Assembly: GCA_018650845.1 (NCBI GenBank)
Contig: JABIFF010000022.1
Span: 144,825-208,824 of the forward strand
From: Chloroflexota bacterium
GTDB lineage: Bacteria > Chloroflexota > Dehalococcoidia > Lucifugimonadales > Lucifugimonadaceae
Reading direction: 5' to 3'
DNA: 64,000 nt
The number at the start of each line of letters is the position of its first letter. The first letter of the stretch is position 1. The position numbers and the translations under genes are program-made. Positions 1 through 9,359 of the stretch are shown in pieces. Below the pieces are notes generated by a model, which saw nothing but the letters and a program-made list of their open reading frames with translations, was not told the origin of the DNA and ran no database searches.

Positions 1-1
1 G

Positions 2-766
2 AACACGCTCGAAGGTCCTATCGCCAACACCGATTGGCTACGCGAGTACGACGACGACAAGCTCTACGCTCACCCGGGCGGAGTCTACGAACCAAAGCCA
101 TACATGCGATCGGCTCTGGGTCTATTTGAATACATCCGAGGTCGCTTCGGCTACGGTCTAGAAATTCTTCACGACGTTCACGAACGCATTCCACCAATTC
201 AGGGTGTTTGGTTCGCTAAAGAAGTCGAGAAGTACCAGTTGTTCTTCCTAGAAGACTTGTTCAGTCCTGAAGACCAGGCCTACTTCAAGATGGTTCGAGA
301 GCAGTGCGCTACTCCAATTGCGATGGGTGAACTGCACAACAACCCGCACGAAGTCATTCCTATGATTCAGGATCGCCTGATGGACTTCATCCGAATTCAC
401 ATGTCTCAGATCGGTGGAATCACACCAGCGCGCAAGCTTGCTGCGATGGGTGAACTCTACAACGTTCGAACTGCGTGGCACGGCCCTGGCGACACTTCGC
501 CAGTTGGTCACGCTGCAAACATGATGTTGAACTTGAACACCTACAACTTTGGTATTCAGGAAGCCAACATTCCTTCAGAACGAACTCGAGAGATGTTCCC
601 TGGAACTCCGACTCTCAAGGACGGCATGATGTGGTCTAACGGCGAGCCTGGTCTCGGTATCGATATCGATGAAGAGATGGCTGCTAAATTCCCGTTCAAG
701 GAACGTGAGTTTGGTGGAGCATGGGACACCGTTCGACGAGCCGACGGCTCAATGGTCAAGCCCTAA
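2..766 (+). CDS. Enolase-superfamily dehydratase (mandelate racemase/muconate lactonizing; RspA/mannonate-galactonate dehydratase-like), 5'-truncated by window edge
   Basis: Open frame runs from base 2 (NTLEGPIANTDWLREYDDDKLYAHPGGVYEPKPYMRSALGLFEY...) into ORF 104..766; GELHNNP, MSQIGGITPARKLAAMGELYNVRTAWHGPGDTSPVGHAANM typical of the superfamily barrel. Confidence 0.85.
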   Translation, partial: NTLEGPIANTDWLREYDDDKLYAHPGGVYEPKPYMRSALGLFEYIRGRFGYGLEILHDVHERIPPIQGVWFAKEVEKYQLFFLEDLFSPEDQAYFKMVREQCATPIAMGELHNNPHEVIPMIQDRLMDFIRIHMSQIGGITPARKLAAMGELYNVRTAWHGPGDTSPVGHAANMMLNLNTYNFGIQEANIPSERTREMFPGTPTLKDGMMWSNGEPGLGIDIDEEMAAKFPFKEREFGGAWDTVRRADGSMVKP

Positions 767-840
767 TGCCAGTGGGCATGTTTTCTGCGAATTCGGTCGA
801 TTCTCTCTGAGTCGGCACGAGCTTCCGCTGAAAATAGCTA

Positions 841-892
841 AGTAACTAAAAAACAGCCCGGAGATTTCTCTCCGGGCTGTTTTTTAGTTACT
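841..892. terminator. Bidirectional intrinsic terminator between convergent genes
   Basis: Perfect 24-nt inverted repeat agtaactaaaaaacagcccggaga-tttc-tctccgggctgttttttagttact with A- and T-tracts. Confidence 0.9.
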
Positions 893-911
893 GCTTAGCT
901 GAAGAAAGCGT

Positions 912-1406
912 CTAACTAGATTTCTCTAAGCTAATCCCGCCCCTGTGAAGCGTGCTGCCTAGAATCAGTGCGACTATTCCGATGGTCATCAGAACTAGCA
1001 GCCACATTTCGGCGTCGGCTTGGAAATCTTCGTTCATGCCAAGCAGAATGCTGATCACATCGATCACAACCAGCAGAGCCATCTTCAAAAGAACGGTGAT
1101 GCCGAACTGAGTTAAGAAACTTCCGATAAACGAATTGCCAGAACCGGAATTGGCAAACAGGAAGTTCAATAGGCCCGTACTAAACAGCACCACAGCGACT
1201 ATCAGCGGCCAAACCGAATAAAAACCTTCGACAATGTCGGCAGTCGTAGCGTCATCTGCATTTGGAATGACCACATATCTGACCACAAACGGCACACCTA
1301 TCAGCGTCACCGCCGTGAACACGTGAACAATCTGACTAACGACTTGCAGCCACTGAATTTTCAGCCAGCTGCTCTCGTAAAACCCACCACTCGCTGCTTG
1401 CGTCAT
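912..1406 (-). CDS. Integral membrane protein, 4 predicted TM segments (uncharacterised)
   Basis: 164-aa ORF with several hydrophobic segments; convergent with upstream gene across the terminator. Confidence 0.65.
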   Translation of the reverse strand: MTQAASGGFYESSWLKIQWLQVVSQIVHVFTAVTLIGVPFVVRYVVIPNADDATTADIVEGFYSVWPLIVAVVLFSTGLLNFLFANSGSGNSFIGSFLTQFGITVLLKMALLVVIDVISILLGMNEDFQADAEMWLLVLMTIGIVALILGSTLHRGGISLEKSS

Positions 1407-1510
1407 ACCGCCCCCAATACTTCCCCTAGTAAGTACGTTTCGAGAGCGAGCCTAACACTTCACCACGTATTGGTTCAAATACACCAATTACATAACCGGA
1501 TTCCGTCGAT

Positions 1511-2014
1511 CTACCCCTCGACGAACTCCAAGTCCTTCGTGATATCGATGCTGGTGTAAATACTTCGGTACACAGGACACGAATCAGCGTGCAGGTCGAG
1601 TGCTCGCTGAATAGCGTCTGCCTTCTCTTCGCGTAATGCTGAATCGACTTTCAGCTTGTAGCTAACGTGAATGCGCTTGATGACGAGAACGTTGCCTTCT
1701 TTTTCAAGCTCACCAACCGTCTCGGAATGAAGAAAACCATCTCCAGCCGGAATCCCGCGGGCCTCAAGGGCACCGCCAAATGTTCCGGTCATTCAGCCAG
1801 CAGCGGCAGTGACGATGTAGTCGAGAGTGGTCGTATACGGATCGACCACATTGTTATCGACTCCATAGTGCTCTGCGACTTCAGAGTGAACTCCGAGCAT
1901 CACGGGTCCGTCGTGTGCAGGCACAAACGCCCGACGAATCGGTCCCTTTACTCGTTCGATTCGTACCTTCGAACGGTACGCAACCGGATCTTTGGTTTCT
2001 TCGTTGCTACCCAA
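1511..2014 (-). CDS. OsmC/Ohr-family peroxidase, candidate selenoprotein (in-frame TGA at 1793-1795 read as Sec)
   Basis: ORFs 1793..2014(-) and 1511..1792(-) are contiguous in one frame, separated only by TGA; joined product is a complete OsmC protein: ...DPYTTTLDYIVTAAAG-U-MTGTFGGALEARGIPAGDGFLHSETVGELEKEGNVLVIKRIHVSYKLKV...LHADSCPVYRSIYTSIDITKDLEFVEG. Confidence 0.85.
1747..1788 (-). promoter_or_regulatory. Candidate bacterial SECIS-like stem-loop immediately downstream of the OsmC UGA
   Basis: Minus-strand RNA: CCGGAA(outer)-cauuug-GCGG-U-GCC-CUUGA-GGC-CCGC-ggga-UUCCGG(outer); inner 7-bp stem with single bulged U, outer 6-bp stem. Confidence 0.5.
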
Positions 2015-2049
2015 TCGTTACTCTCCCATTTGAGGACGAATCCGCCCAA

Positions 2050-2173
2050 TGTCATGCTGAACTAGATTCAGTATCTCGTACTTCTGTCAGATCATTCAAT
2101 CCTGTGACAAATTGGCAGCGATCGAACAAAAATTCGCTCTCGAAAGTGATTCTGAATCAAGTCCAGAATGACA
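2050..2173. repeat. Dispersed inverted-repeat element, family B copy 1
   Basis: tgtcatgctgaactagattcagtatc...gtgattctgaatcaagtccagaatgaca; termini complementary; 124 bp, intergenic. Confidence 0.75.
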
Positions 2174-2228
2174 TATCCAGTCGATGCAGGCAATTACTCA
2201 CGCCCCAACTTCGACCAAACCCGAAAAT

Positions 2229-3236
2229 TCATCCGGCTGCGTTCTCAAAAACAAGCTTAGACCAAGTGACGTATATAGCGAGCATCACAGCCGAAACAAT
2301 AACGAAATTCAACGAAGCGAAAGCAAATCTCAAGCCCAATTTGCGATGAACGTTTATAGGAGTTTTATAGAAACTTCCTTCACCTTCAAGCAAGAACACG
2401 ATCAGTGCGGCGTGAATAATCGTGTGCCCAACCACCTCGGTTTTTCCAAACGTCAAAGCAGTTGTGAACAACACTAAAGTGATAGCCAAACCGAGCGGAC
2501 GTCCAAGCAGGCCTATCACCAGCAAGAAGCCCAGCACCAGCTCGGAAACAGCTATGAAAATCAGGAACTGATCGAGCGGTATTCCCAGGGCCAAACTCTC
2601 GTTAATTTCGAGAATGTTTGTGCCCCACGACGGGTAGACGATCTTCTCGAAGGCCACCCACATGAGTGAGAATCCGAGCCCGACGTAAAGCGCCGGAATC
2701 CCAAATCCCTTGACCCACTGTCGAGAGGTAGTCGATACAGCTAGGTACACGCCCACTCCGACAAACAGCACGTAATCCAGCATATGGAACAGCCCGAAGT
2801 CGATCACGCCTATCAACCACAATCCGAGAATCCCGATCCCAGCAACCGGAGTCATCTTCGGGAAGATCAGCACTATCGTGAGTGCGAATTGCAGCCATCC
2901 AATCCACGAAGCTGAGTCGGTTAGCTCCGGCACAAGAATGGCATCCGACTGCCACGACAGTAGCAGCGTCATGCCCGCACCAACTCGCAATACCAGCGGG
3001 CCGTGCTCTTTTCGAGCTTCCAGCCAGTCGGTTATCTGCCTGTAGATTTTCGAGTTAGACAAAGCGCCGTCGACAAGCACGAGCATGCCGATGCCGATTG
3101 CCCCACCGAGCATCATCAACATCACAAACGGAGTTAGCGATTCACCGAATCCGAGCGGTGAGTCTAAAAAAGAAAAGTCGTGAAACCACTTCACGTGCAA
3201 TAGGGTCATCGATGCACCTATCCAGCCTGAATACAC
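2229..3236 (-). CDS. DoxX-like multi-pass membrane protein
   Basis: 335-aa hydrophobic ORF; ELVLGFLLVIGLLGRPLGLAITLVLFTTALTFGKTEVVGHTIIHAALIVFLLEG resembles DoxX/DoxD-type membrane proteins. Confidence 0.6.
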   Translation of the reverse strand: MYSGWIGASMTLLHVKWFHDFSFLDSPLGFGESLTPFVMLMMLGGAIGIGMLVLVDGALSNSKIYRQITDWLEARKEHGPLVLRVGAGMTLLLSWQSDAILVPELTDSASWIGWLQFALTIVLIFPKMTPVAGIGILGLWLIGVIDFGLFHMLDYVLFVGVGVYLAVSTTSRQWVKGFGIPALYVGLGFSLMWVAFEKIVYPSWGTNILEINESLALGIPLDQFLIFIAVSELVLGFLLVIGLLGRPLGLAITLVLFTTALTFGKTEVVGHTIIHAALIVFLLEGEGSFYKTPINVHRKLGLRFAFASLNFVIVSAVMLAIYVTWSKLVFENAAG

Positions 3237-3331
3237 GCCACAGAGACAACTATCGATCTATCGAAACTACACCAGATATTGTCGATGTTTACCTCGGTTA
3301 AATCATCGCCGAGTCGTTCAGTTTTGGATGT

Positions 3332-4207
3332 TTATGTGCCTAGATAACTGTCCAGCCCATCTTTTATCTCAAGCTCGTCGTCGGACTTCGCACCTAATAA
3401 CGCATGCTCCAAAGCGAACGTCTCTCGATATATCCGAGCACGAGCAATCATGCCGTCTATCGCTGGGTAGGTCGCCCTTACTCGTTCTACTAGCAGTTCA
3501 GAAGGATCCGTGGCAATCAACCCCGCAACATCCACCGCAGGATCGCCAAAACCCGCACTCCCAAAATCGATCACACCGGACAGATGCGATTGCTGGTCGA
3601 ACAAGAAATTTCCAGATCCAAAATCGCCGTGCCGCAACACAGGTTCGAACTCAAGACGTTTGATCTTGTCTATCGATTTCTTCAGCTTGCGATTCAACCG
3701 ATTCCAAGTGGAAGATTCGACCCGCGACTTCAGCAATTCAGCAGCGTCACTCGCCAATCGTTCCCACCGCTCGCCACTATCACGATTACGCAAGGCTGAT
3801 TTGGAAAATCTAGACGCAGGTGTCGAATGAAGCGTGTTCATGAATCGACCAAGATCCCTGCCTAATCGAGTCATGGCCTCAGCATTGAACGATCCGATCT
3901 GCGAGCGATCCAGCGTCTCGCCACCAACGGCGGGATAGCCCATCACACGCCATTCGAGCCCCGGAACGTCCGCAACGATCTCTGGGCTCGGCGTCGGGAC
4001 AGGAAGCCGCCCGTGGACGGCTTTGAGCGCTGCGATCTCGCTGTCGAGTGACTCGGCAGCGCTTGCGTGAAGCGGATATCGAAAAATCCACTCTTCATTC
4101 GCCAGAATTGCGATGCTGTTTTGACCAACACCCAGCAGCTCCCACTGCTCGATTGCGAACTCAGCTGACACGAGTTTCTCAACGAGTATTTCAGGAGTTA
4201 ATTGCAT
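3332..4207 (-). CDS. Aminoglycoside phosphotransferase-family kinase
   Basis: RHGDFGSGNFLFDQQSHLSGVIDFGSAGFGDPAVDVAGL is the APH catalytic/Mg-binding region; ORF opens at 4228, internal Met at 4207 likely. Confidence 0.85.
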   Translation of the reverse strand: MQLTPEILVEKLVSAEFAIEQWELLGVGQNSIAILANEEWIFRYPLHASAAESLDSEIAALKAVHGRLPVPTPSPEIVADVPGLEWRVMGYPAVGGETLDRSQIGSFNAEAMTRLGRDLGRFMNTLHSTPASRFSKSALRNRDSGERWERLASDAAELLKSRVESSTWNRLNRKLKKSIDKIKRLEFEPVLRHGDFGSGNFLFDQQSHLSGVIDFGSAGFGDPAVDVAGLIATDPSELLVERVRATYPAIDGMIARARIYRETFALEHALLGAKSDDELEIKDGLDSYLGT

Positions 4208-4302
4208 CAGTCGCCCAGCTAACACCACGCACCAAAATCCACCCCCAGCACGATGCCAGCGACTAAGCCAACATCGTCCCTGTCGGAGTAAACGTGACTA
4301 CG

Positions 4303-5340
4303 TCACCCCTGATTAGCGGCTGTCTTGTGCGTTCCAGGTTCTTTGATCACGTACGGCTCCTTACGAGGCTCACCATTCGCCTGCAGCAACGCAGAAATGT
4401 AGCCGTAGCAGAACGCAAACGCCGTTCCCTGAGCATCATCACCGCTAATCCACGGAACGTGATCCGGCATCAGCATGTACTTGTATCCAACCTCTTGGTA
4501 GACCTTGACGATCTCCGAGAAATCGATCGAACCCTCATCTGGGAACGCTTCCATGAAATCTAGCTTGTGACCGCGAATGTTGCGGAAGTGAACGTTGAAA
4601 ATCTTGTTCCGTGAACCGAACCAGCGAATCACGTCAGCAATTTCCTTGCCCGGGTCGTCGAGCATTTCGGTGACTGTCCCCTGACAGAAGTTCAGACCGT
4701 GATAGTCACTCTCGTGCATCATCACGAACTTCTTCATGCCTTCGATGGTTCCGAGCACTCGAGTCACGCCCATGTAGCCATCTGGCGTATACGGATCGTG
4801 CGGGTGGCATGCCAGACGTACTTTCGCCTCTTCTGCCACAGGAACCACGCGCTCCAAGAAATAGTCGATTCGCTCCCAGAACTCGTCGACAGTAACGTCG
4901 CCAGCGATCGTATTTGGATCGTCTTGGTTCATCTTGTCCCATCGGAACGTTGAGTTAGACGAACCACCTCGGCCTTCCTCACGTTCGGAGCGAGGGATGC
5001 CGATGATGTTCATGTTGTACTTAACTGCCGGAATTCCGACTTCGCCACACATACGAATGATGTTCTGGATCGATTCGATTTCACGATCGCGCTCAGGGCT
5101 CTTGCCGAGCATTACGTTCGGAGACTGCGATCGGTCGAGTGGAGTGGACGACAGCGGAATCTGCACCATGTCGAGTTCAATTCCGTACGAATTGACCTTT
5201 TCCTTGTGACGTCGCAGATCATCAATCGTCCAGTCGTGTGGACTACCCGGTGGGTCGGAACAGATGTTATTGACACCTAATTGTGCCCACTGCTCAAAAT
5301 CCGAATCGTTCCGTGCTGCTACCTGGGTTCCAACGTACAT
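4303..5340 (-). CDS. uxuA: Mannonate dehydratase (UxuA family)
   Basis: MYVGTQVAARNDSDFEQWAQLGVNNICSDPPG..., VKYNMNIIGIPRSEREEGRGGS, ACHPHDPYTPDGYMGVTRVLGT, FCQGTVTEM, NVHFRNIRGHKLDFMEAFPDEG, MLMPDHVPWISGDD. Confidence 0.8.
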   Translation of the reverse strand: MYVGTQVAARNDSDFEQWAQLGVNNICSDPPGSPHDWTIDDLRRHKEKVNSYGIELDMVQIPLSSTPLDRSQSPNVMLGKSPERDREIESIQNIIRMCGEVGIPAVKYNMNIIGIPRSEREEGRGGSSNSTFRWDKMNQDDPNTIAGDVTVDEFWERIDYFLERVVPVAEEAKVRLACHPHDPYTPDGYMGVTRVLGTIEGMKKFVMMHESDYHGLNFCQGTVTEMLDDPGKEIADVIRWFGSRNKIFNVHFRNIRGHKLDFMEAFPDEGSIDFSEIVKVYQEVGYKYMLMPDHVPWISGDDAQGTAFAFCYGYISALLQANGEPRKEPYVIKEPGTHKTAANQG

Positions 5341-5395
5341 AAACCGAGTCTCCGTCTGTTCTTGAATTCAAGTTGGCGGAAGGTTAGCAGCAAAT

Positions 5396-6286
5396 TTAGC
5401 CTGAGGATGCTGTGGCAAGTTCGATTGCTGATCGAATCGATTCCACGTTGGCTTGAGCGAACTGCTCTATAGTGCGCGGTTCATTGCCGGTAATTCGCCT
5501 AACGTCACTAGAAACCATCTCGGCAGTTCCCGAACGAACCTCTTCGTAGATATCCGCTATGTCGCCAGCACTAGCCGAGTGTTTAATCTCTAGTTCCGAA
5601 CGATATTCAGCGGCATTTACATCCACGTACGTTATCGACTGTCCAACTGCTTGACCGAAAGCGTCAGCAACACGATTCATGGAGATATTTTCCGGTCCAG
5701 TGAGAAGTGCCGCACCGTTCAACGGAGTTTTGCCAGTCAGCAACGCAGCAGCCGTTTCGCCAATATCGAAAGTATCGATAGCTCCGATCACGCCATCACC
5801 CGTTGGGACTTGAAGTGTCAATCGCCCTTCAGAATCGACCTTGAACTGATCGAGAAAACCTTCCATGAAGTAGTTCGGCCTTAAGAACGAGTAACCAACA
5901 TCCACCTGCGCTATTTCTAGTTCGATGTCGTTGTGAGCCACAGCCCAGTACGATCGACGAAATTCAGCATCACTCGACGAAAGTTTTACGATGTGCTCAA
6001 CTCCGGCGGCGACAGCCAATTTTGCGGCTTCAACTTCCTGACGAACCTGATCTTTGCCATCGGCAACGACTAGATACATTCCGTCACAGCCTTCGACGGC
6101 GGCTGAAATTGTGTCTGGTTGATCGAAATCGCCCAACACCAGCTCGACCGCCATGCCGAGAGTCGCCATCTTGCCACGTTCGATATCACGAACCAGCGCA
6201 CGAACGCCCACTCCACGCGAAACCAACGATTCAGCTACACGCCGACCAGTCTTACCCGTCACACCCGTAACTAAAACTGTCACCAA
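5396..6286 (-). CDS. NAD(P)-binding NmrA-like / atypical SDR protein
   Basis: N-terminal MVTVLVTGVTGKTGRRVAESLVSRGVGVRALVRD Rossmann motif. Confidence 0.8.
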   Translation of the reverse strand: MVTVLVTGVTGKTGRRVAESLVSRGVGVRALVRDIERGKMATLGMAVELVLGDFDQPDTISAAVEGCDGMYLVVADGKDQVRQEVEAAKLAVAAGVEHIVKLSSSDAEFRRSYWAVAHNDIELEIAQVDVGYSFLRPNYFMEGFLDQFKVDSEGRLTLQVPTGDGVIGAIDTFDIGETAAALLTGKTPLNGAALLTGPENISMNRVADAFGQAVGQSITYVDVNAAEYRSELEIKHSASAGDIADIYEEVRSGTAEMVSSDVRRITGNEPRTIEQFAQANVESIRSAIELATASSG

Positions 6287-6304
6287 TCCAACCTCAAGAA
6301 AGCG

Positions 6305-7807
6305 CTATATCCGCGGCGTCGCCTTACGAACTGCTTCAAGCCAGCCTGAGTACAACGAGTTACGTTCCGATTCGCTCATCGAAGGCTCGTAGATAGCCGA
6401 TGCAGACCACAGTGAATTAATCTCGGAATCCGACTTCCAAAGCCCTATTCCTCTGCCAGCAAGAAAAGCTGCTCCAAGCGCTGTCGTCTCAGTAATACTC
6501 GCGACTTCGACCGGTCTATCGAGAATATCGGCCTGGAACTGCATCACGAACGGATTACTGCTTTGTCCGCCATCAGCACGAATCGATTGAGTAGAGCGCT
6601 GTCGACCAAACTCCATCACATCGACAACATCTTTCACTTGGTACGCAGTCGATTCCAGCGCCGCTCGAACAATGTGATTTCTGTCAGTTCCACGAGTTAG
6701 CCCGGTTATCGCTCCCGTTGCATCGGGCTCCCAATGCGGTGCGCCAAGACCCACGAACGCAGGAACAAAGTACACGCCTTCGTTTGAACCTACCGACATC
6801 GCCATGTCGACAGTCTCAGGAGCGTTTGAAATAACCCCAAGACCATCTCGAAGCCATTGAACCGTAGCCCCGGTTACAAACACAGAACCCTCGACTGCGT
6901 ACGTCTTTTTCGACCCTATCCTGAATCCGAGAGTTGCCAACAGCCCCCCATCACGGTCGCCGGATCGGGGCACTGGCGCTGTTGTGCCTCTGTTCGCAAG
7001 CACGAACGCACCCGTGCCGTACGTGCACTTCAGCTGGCCGTTCTTAAAACATGCCTGCCCGTATAGAGCCGCATGCTGATCGCCAGCCATTGCAGTAATT
7101 GGAATCTCGGCACCGAATACGTTTTTCGCCGTCACTCCAAAATCATCAGCAGTGGAACGAACCTCGGGAAGCATCGCTTCGGGAATGTTGAACAAATCCA
7201 GCATCTGCGGATCCCACTGAAGATCGTGCAGATTCAGCAGCATAGTTCGGGAGGCATTCGTAGTGTCAGTCGCATGAACTTCGCCGCCCGTCAGGTGCCA
7301 CAACAGCCATGAATCGACCGTGCCAAAGCAAAGCTCACCAGCCTCGGCACGAGCCTGACCATCAGGAATAGTCGCCAACAGCCACATCAGCTTCGTTGCG
7401 CTGAAGTACGGATCGATCACAAGACCAGTTATCTGGCGAATGTCGTTGGCATGATCCGATTTCGAAATATCTCTACATATCTCAGCGGTTCGCCGGTCCT
7501 GCCAAACAACCGCATTCGCAACTGGGCGACCTGTCGACCTTTCCCAAACGATAGTCGTCTCGCGTTGATTCGTTATTCCAATTGCGGCGATATCTTCGGG
7601 CGCGAGTTTGGCGTGACCGATGGCTTGCTTCGCGACACTAACGGCCGCCTCGGCTATTTCAATCGGGTCATGCTCAACCCAGCCCGGCTGAGGAAAATGC
7701 TGCGAAAGCTCAACTTGCGCGCTCCCTACTGGCGAAGCCATTGAATCGAAAACAATGGCGCGCGTCGAAGTCGTTCCCTGATCTATGGCAAGTATGTGTT
7801 CTGGCAT
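6305..7807 (-). CDS. glpK: Glycerol kinase
   Basis: 500 aa; MPEHILAIDQGTTSTRAIVFD, GITNQRETTIVWERSTGRPVANAVVWQDRRT, GDQHAALYGQACFKNGQLKCTYGTGAFVLANRG, RADGGQSSNPFVMQFQADIL. Confidence 0.95.
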   Translation of the reverse strand: MPEHILAIDQGTTSTRAIVFDSMASPVGSAQVELSQHFPQPGWVEHDPIEIAEAAVSVAKQAIGHAKLAPEDIAAIGITNQRETTIVWERSTGRPVANAVVWQDRRTAEICRDISKSDHANDIRQITGLVIDPYFSATKLMWLLATIPDGQARAEAGELCFGTVDSWLLWHLTGGEVHATDTTNASRTMLLNLHDLQWDPQMLDLFNIPEAMLPEVRSTADDFGVTAKNVFGAEIPITAMAGDQHAALYGQACFKNGQLKCTYGTGAFVLANRGTTAPVPRSGDRDGGLLATLGFRIGSKKTYAVEGSVFVTGATVQWLRDGLGVISNAPETVDMAMSVGSNEGVYFVPAFVGLGAPHWEPDATGAITGLTRGTDRNHIVRAALESTAYQVKDVVDVMEFGRQRSTQSIRADGGQSSNPFVMQFQADILDRPVEVASITETTALGAAFLAGRGIGLWKSDSEINSLWSASAIYEPSMSESERNSLYSGWLEAVRKATPRI

Positions 7808-8033
7808 ATCGCCAGTACTCTACAGACTCACCAGTCACATCGCCGTGTTGAGTGGCGATTCATCTCGCTACTACTGGGTTATTCATTACCCAAGTGCCCT
7901 ATGGCTCACTGTGAAATCACTTGCGGGCTCACTGCCATGCCACATGGAGGCTCACTCACGCCGAACCGATTGGCTCATGCCGTTATGGGGAATCACGGAT
8001 GTGCCATGCATTACAAAGTTTCATGATGAAGGA

Positions 8034-8180
8034 ATGGTCAAAACAAAGGGCGTAACGCTCGTAGCACTCGCAACTCTCCTCGCCGGATTCGTAGCATCAT
8101 GCACATCCGCCGAAATCCCTTCTTTTGACGACATCCCGTCTGATGCAACGACTATTACAGTTGAAGTCGACAGAGACTAG
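8034..8180 (+). CDS. Small predicted lipoprotein (48 aa)
   Basis: MVKTKGVTLVALATLLAGFVASCTSAEIPSFDDIPSDATTITVEVDRD; signal peptide + lipobox; AAGGA upstream of ATG; terminator follows directly. Confidence 0.5.
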   Translation: MVKTKGVTLVALATLLAGFVASCTSAEIPSFDDIPSDATTITVEVDRD

Positions 8181-8208
8181 CCAGACTCGGCGCAGCCACA
8201 TATCGCAT

Positions 8209-8246
8209 AAAGCAAATAGCCACCTGAACAGGTGGCTATTTGCTTT
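8209..8246. terminator. Bidirectional intrinsic terminator
   Basis: Perfect inverted repeat aaagcaaatagccacct-gaac-aggtggctatttgcttt. Confidence 0.85.
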
Positions 8247-8284
8247 AACAATCTAGCTAGCGATCCAAGAATTCTGTCACCGAA

Positions 8285-9223
8285 CTATCCGCCCAGAATG
8301 CCGTTAAGTTCAGCCATCTCGTCGGAAGTAAGCTCCCACTCGGAAGCAGCTGCGTTCTGGCGAATCTGATCAGGCGTGCTTGCACCCGCAATAACCGACC
8401 CGACAGACTGTCGACCTAGTAGCCACGCGAACGCTAGCTCAACCATAGTGTGACCGCGTTTTTCAACAAACACTTCAAGCTGGTCGAGAATGTCGAAGTT
8501 TGCATCGGAGAGTCGCTTCTCTTGAGCTGCAGGCGTTAGCGCCAAACGGGTGTTCTCTGGAACAGCCTCGTTTCGACGGTACTTTCCTGTCAGGAATCCA
8601 TGGGCAAGCGGGAAGAACGGCAATGTGCCTAGTCCGTACTTCTCAGAAACTGGCAGAACCGCTCGTTCTACGCCACGTTCGAGCATCGAATATTCGGGCT
8701 GCGATGAAATAAACGGCGTGTAACCGTTGTGCTTAGCAGTCCACTGCGCATCAGCGATTCGCCACGGAGCGAAGTTGGAAAGTCCGATATATCGAACCTT
8801 GCCATCCTTCACAGCGTCATCAAGTGCTCGCAGAGTCTCGTCAATCGGCGTATCAGGGTCTTGGATATGCATCTGGTACAGATCGACGTAATCGGTCTGC
8901 AAACGTCGCAGTGAGCCTTCCAGCGAATCCATGATGTGCTTGCGAGAGCCACCCTTGCCGTGCGGGCCGTCTTCCCAGAGCATTCCGAACTTAGTGGCGA
9001 TCAGCACTTCGTCCCGTCGATCAACTAGCGAGCGTCCAATAATCTCTTCAGAGTTACCGTGCGAGTAGATGTTCGCCGTATCGATGAAGTTAATTCCTTC
9101 ATCCATCGCCGCAAAAATCACTTCACGGGCCTCTTTGAACTCCATACGACCGCCAAAGTTGTTGGTGCCAAGACCAATAACGCTAACTTCAAGTCCGGAG
9201 TTTCCGAGGTGTCGATATTTCAT
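8285..9223 (-). CDS. Aldo/keto reductase
   Basis: MKYRHLGNSGLEVSVIGLGTNNFGGRMEFKEAREVIFAAMDEGINFIDTANIYSHGNSEEIIGR; ORF opens at 9259 but internal Met fits the family. Confidence 0.9.
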   Translation of the reverse strand: MKYRHLGNSGLEVSVIGLGTNNFGGRMEFKEAREVIFAAMDEGINFIDTANIYSHGNSEEIIGRSLVDRRDEVLIATKFGMLWEDGPHGKGGSRKHIMDSLEGSLRRLQTDYVDLYQMHIQDPDTPIDETLRALDDAVKDGKVRYIGLSNFAPWRIADAQWTAKHNGYTPFISSQPEYSMLERGVERAVLPVSEKYGLGTLPFFPLAHGFLTGKYRRNEAVPENTRLALTPAAQEKRLSDANFDILDQLEVFVEKRGHTMVELAFAWLLGRQSVGSVIAGASTPDQIRQNAAASEWELTSDEMAELNGILGG

Positions 9224-9359
9224 ATGTTTTAACTCTTGAGGGCTATATATCCGCCGCAAAGCGGATTATTTCGACGATCACGATTCATGAACCGGGGTGA
9301 TTATAGTTGGCAGATCGACTTTTGCCACGCCGGCTGTCACTTCACTCACAAAACCTACA

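Noticed and set aside
1793-1795. OsmC split as an ordinary pseudogene (nonsense mutation)
   Set aside because: The stop is specifically TGA at the catalytic Cys, with no other disruption and a downstream hairpin; selenocysteine is the better explanation, though the Sec machinery is not visible in this window.
1667-2065. Plus-strand ORF 1667..2065 (132 aa)
   Set aside because: Antisense shadow of the OsmC gene; no domain-like sequence.
6305-7807. Glycerol utilisation operon around glpK
   Set aside because: No glpF, glpD or glpR neighbour is visible; glpK appears alone here.
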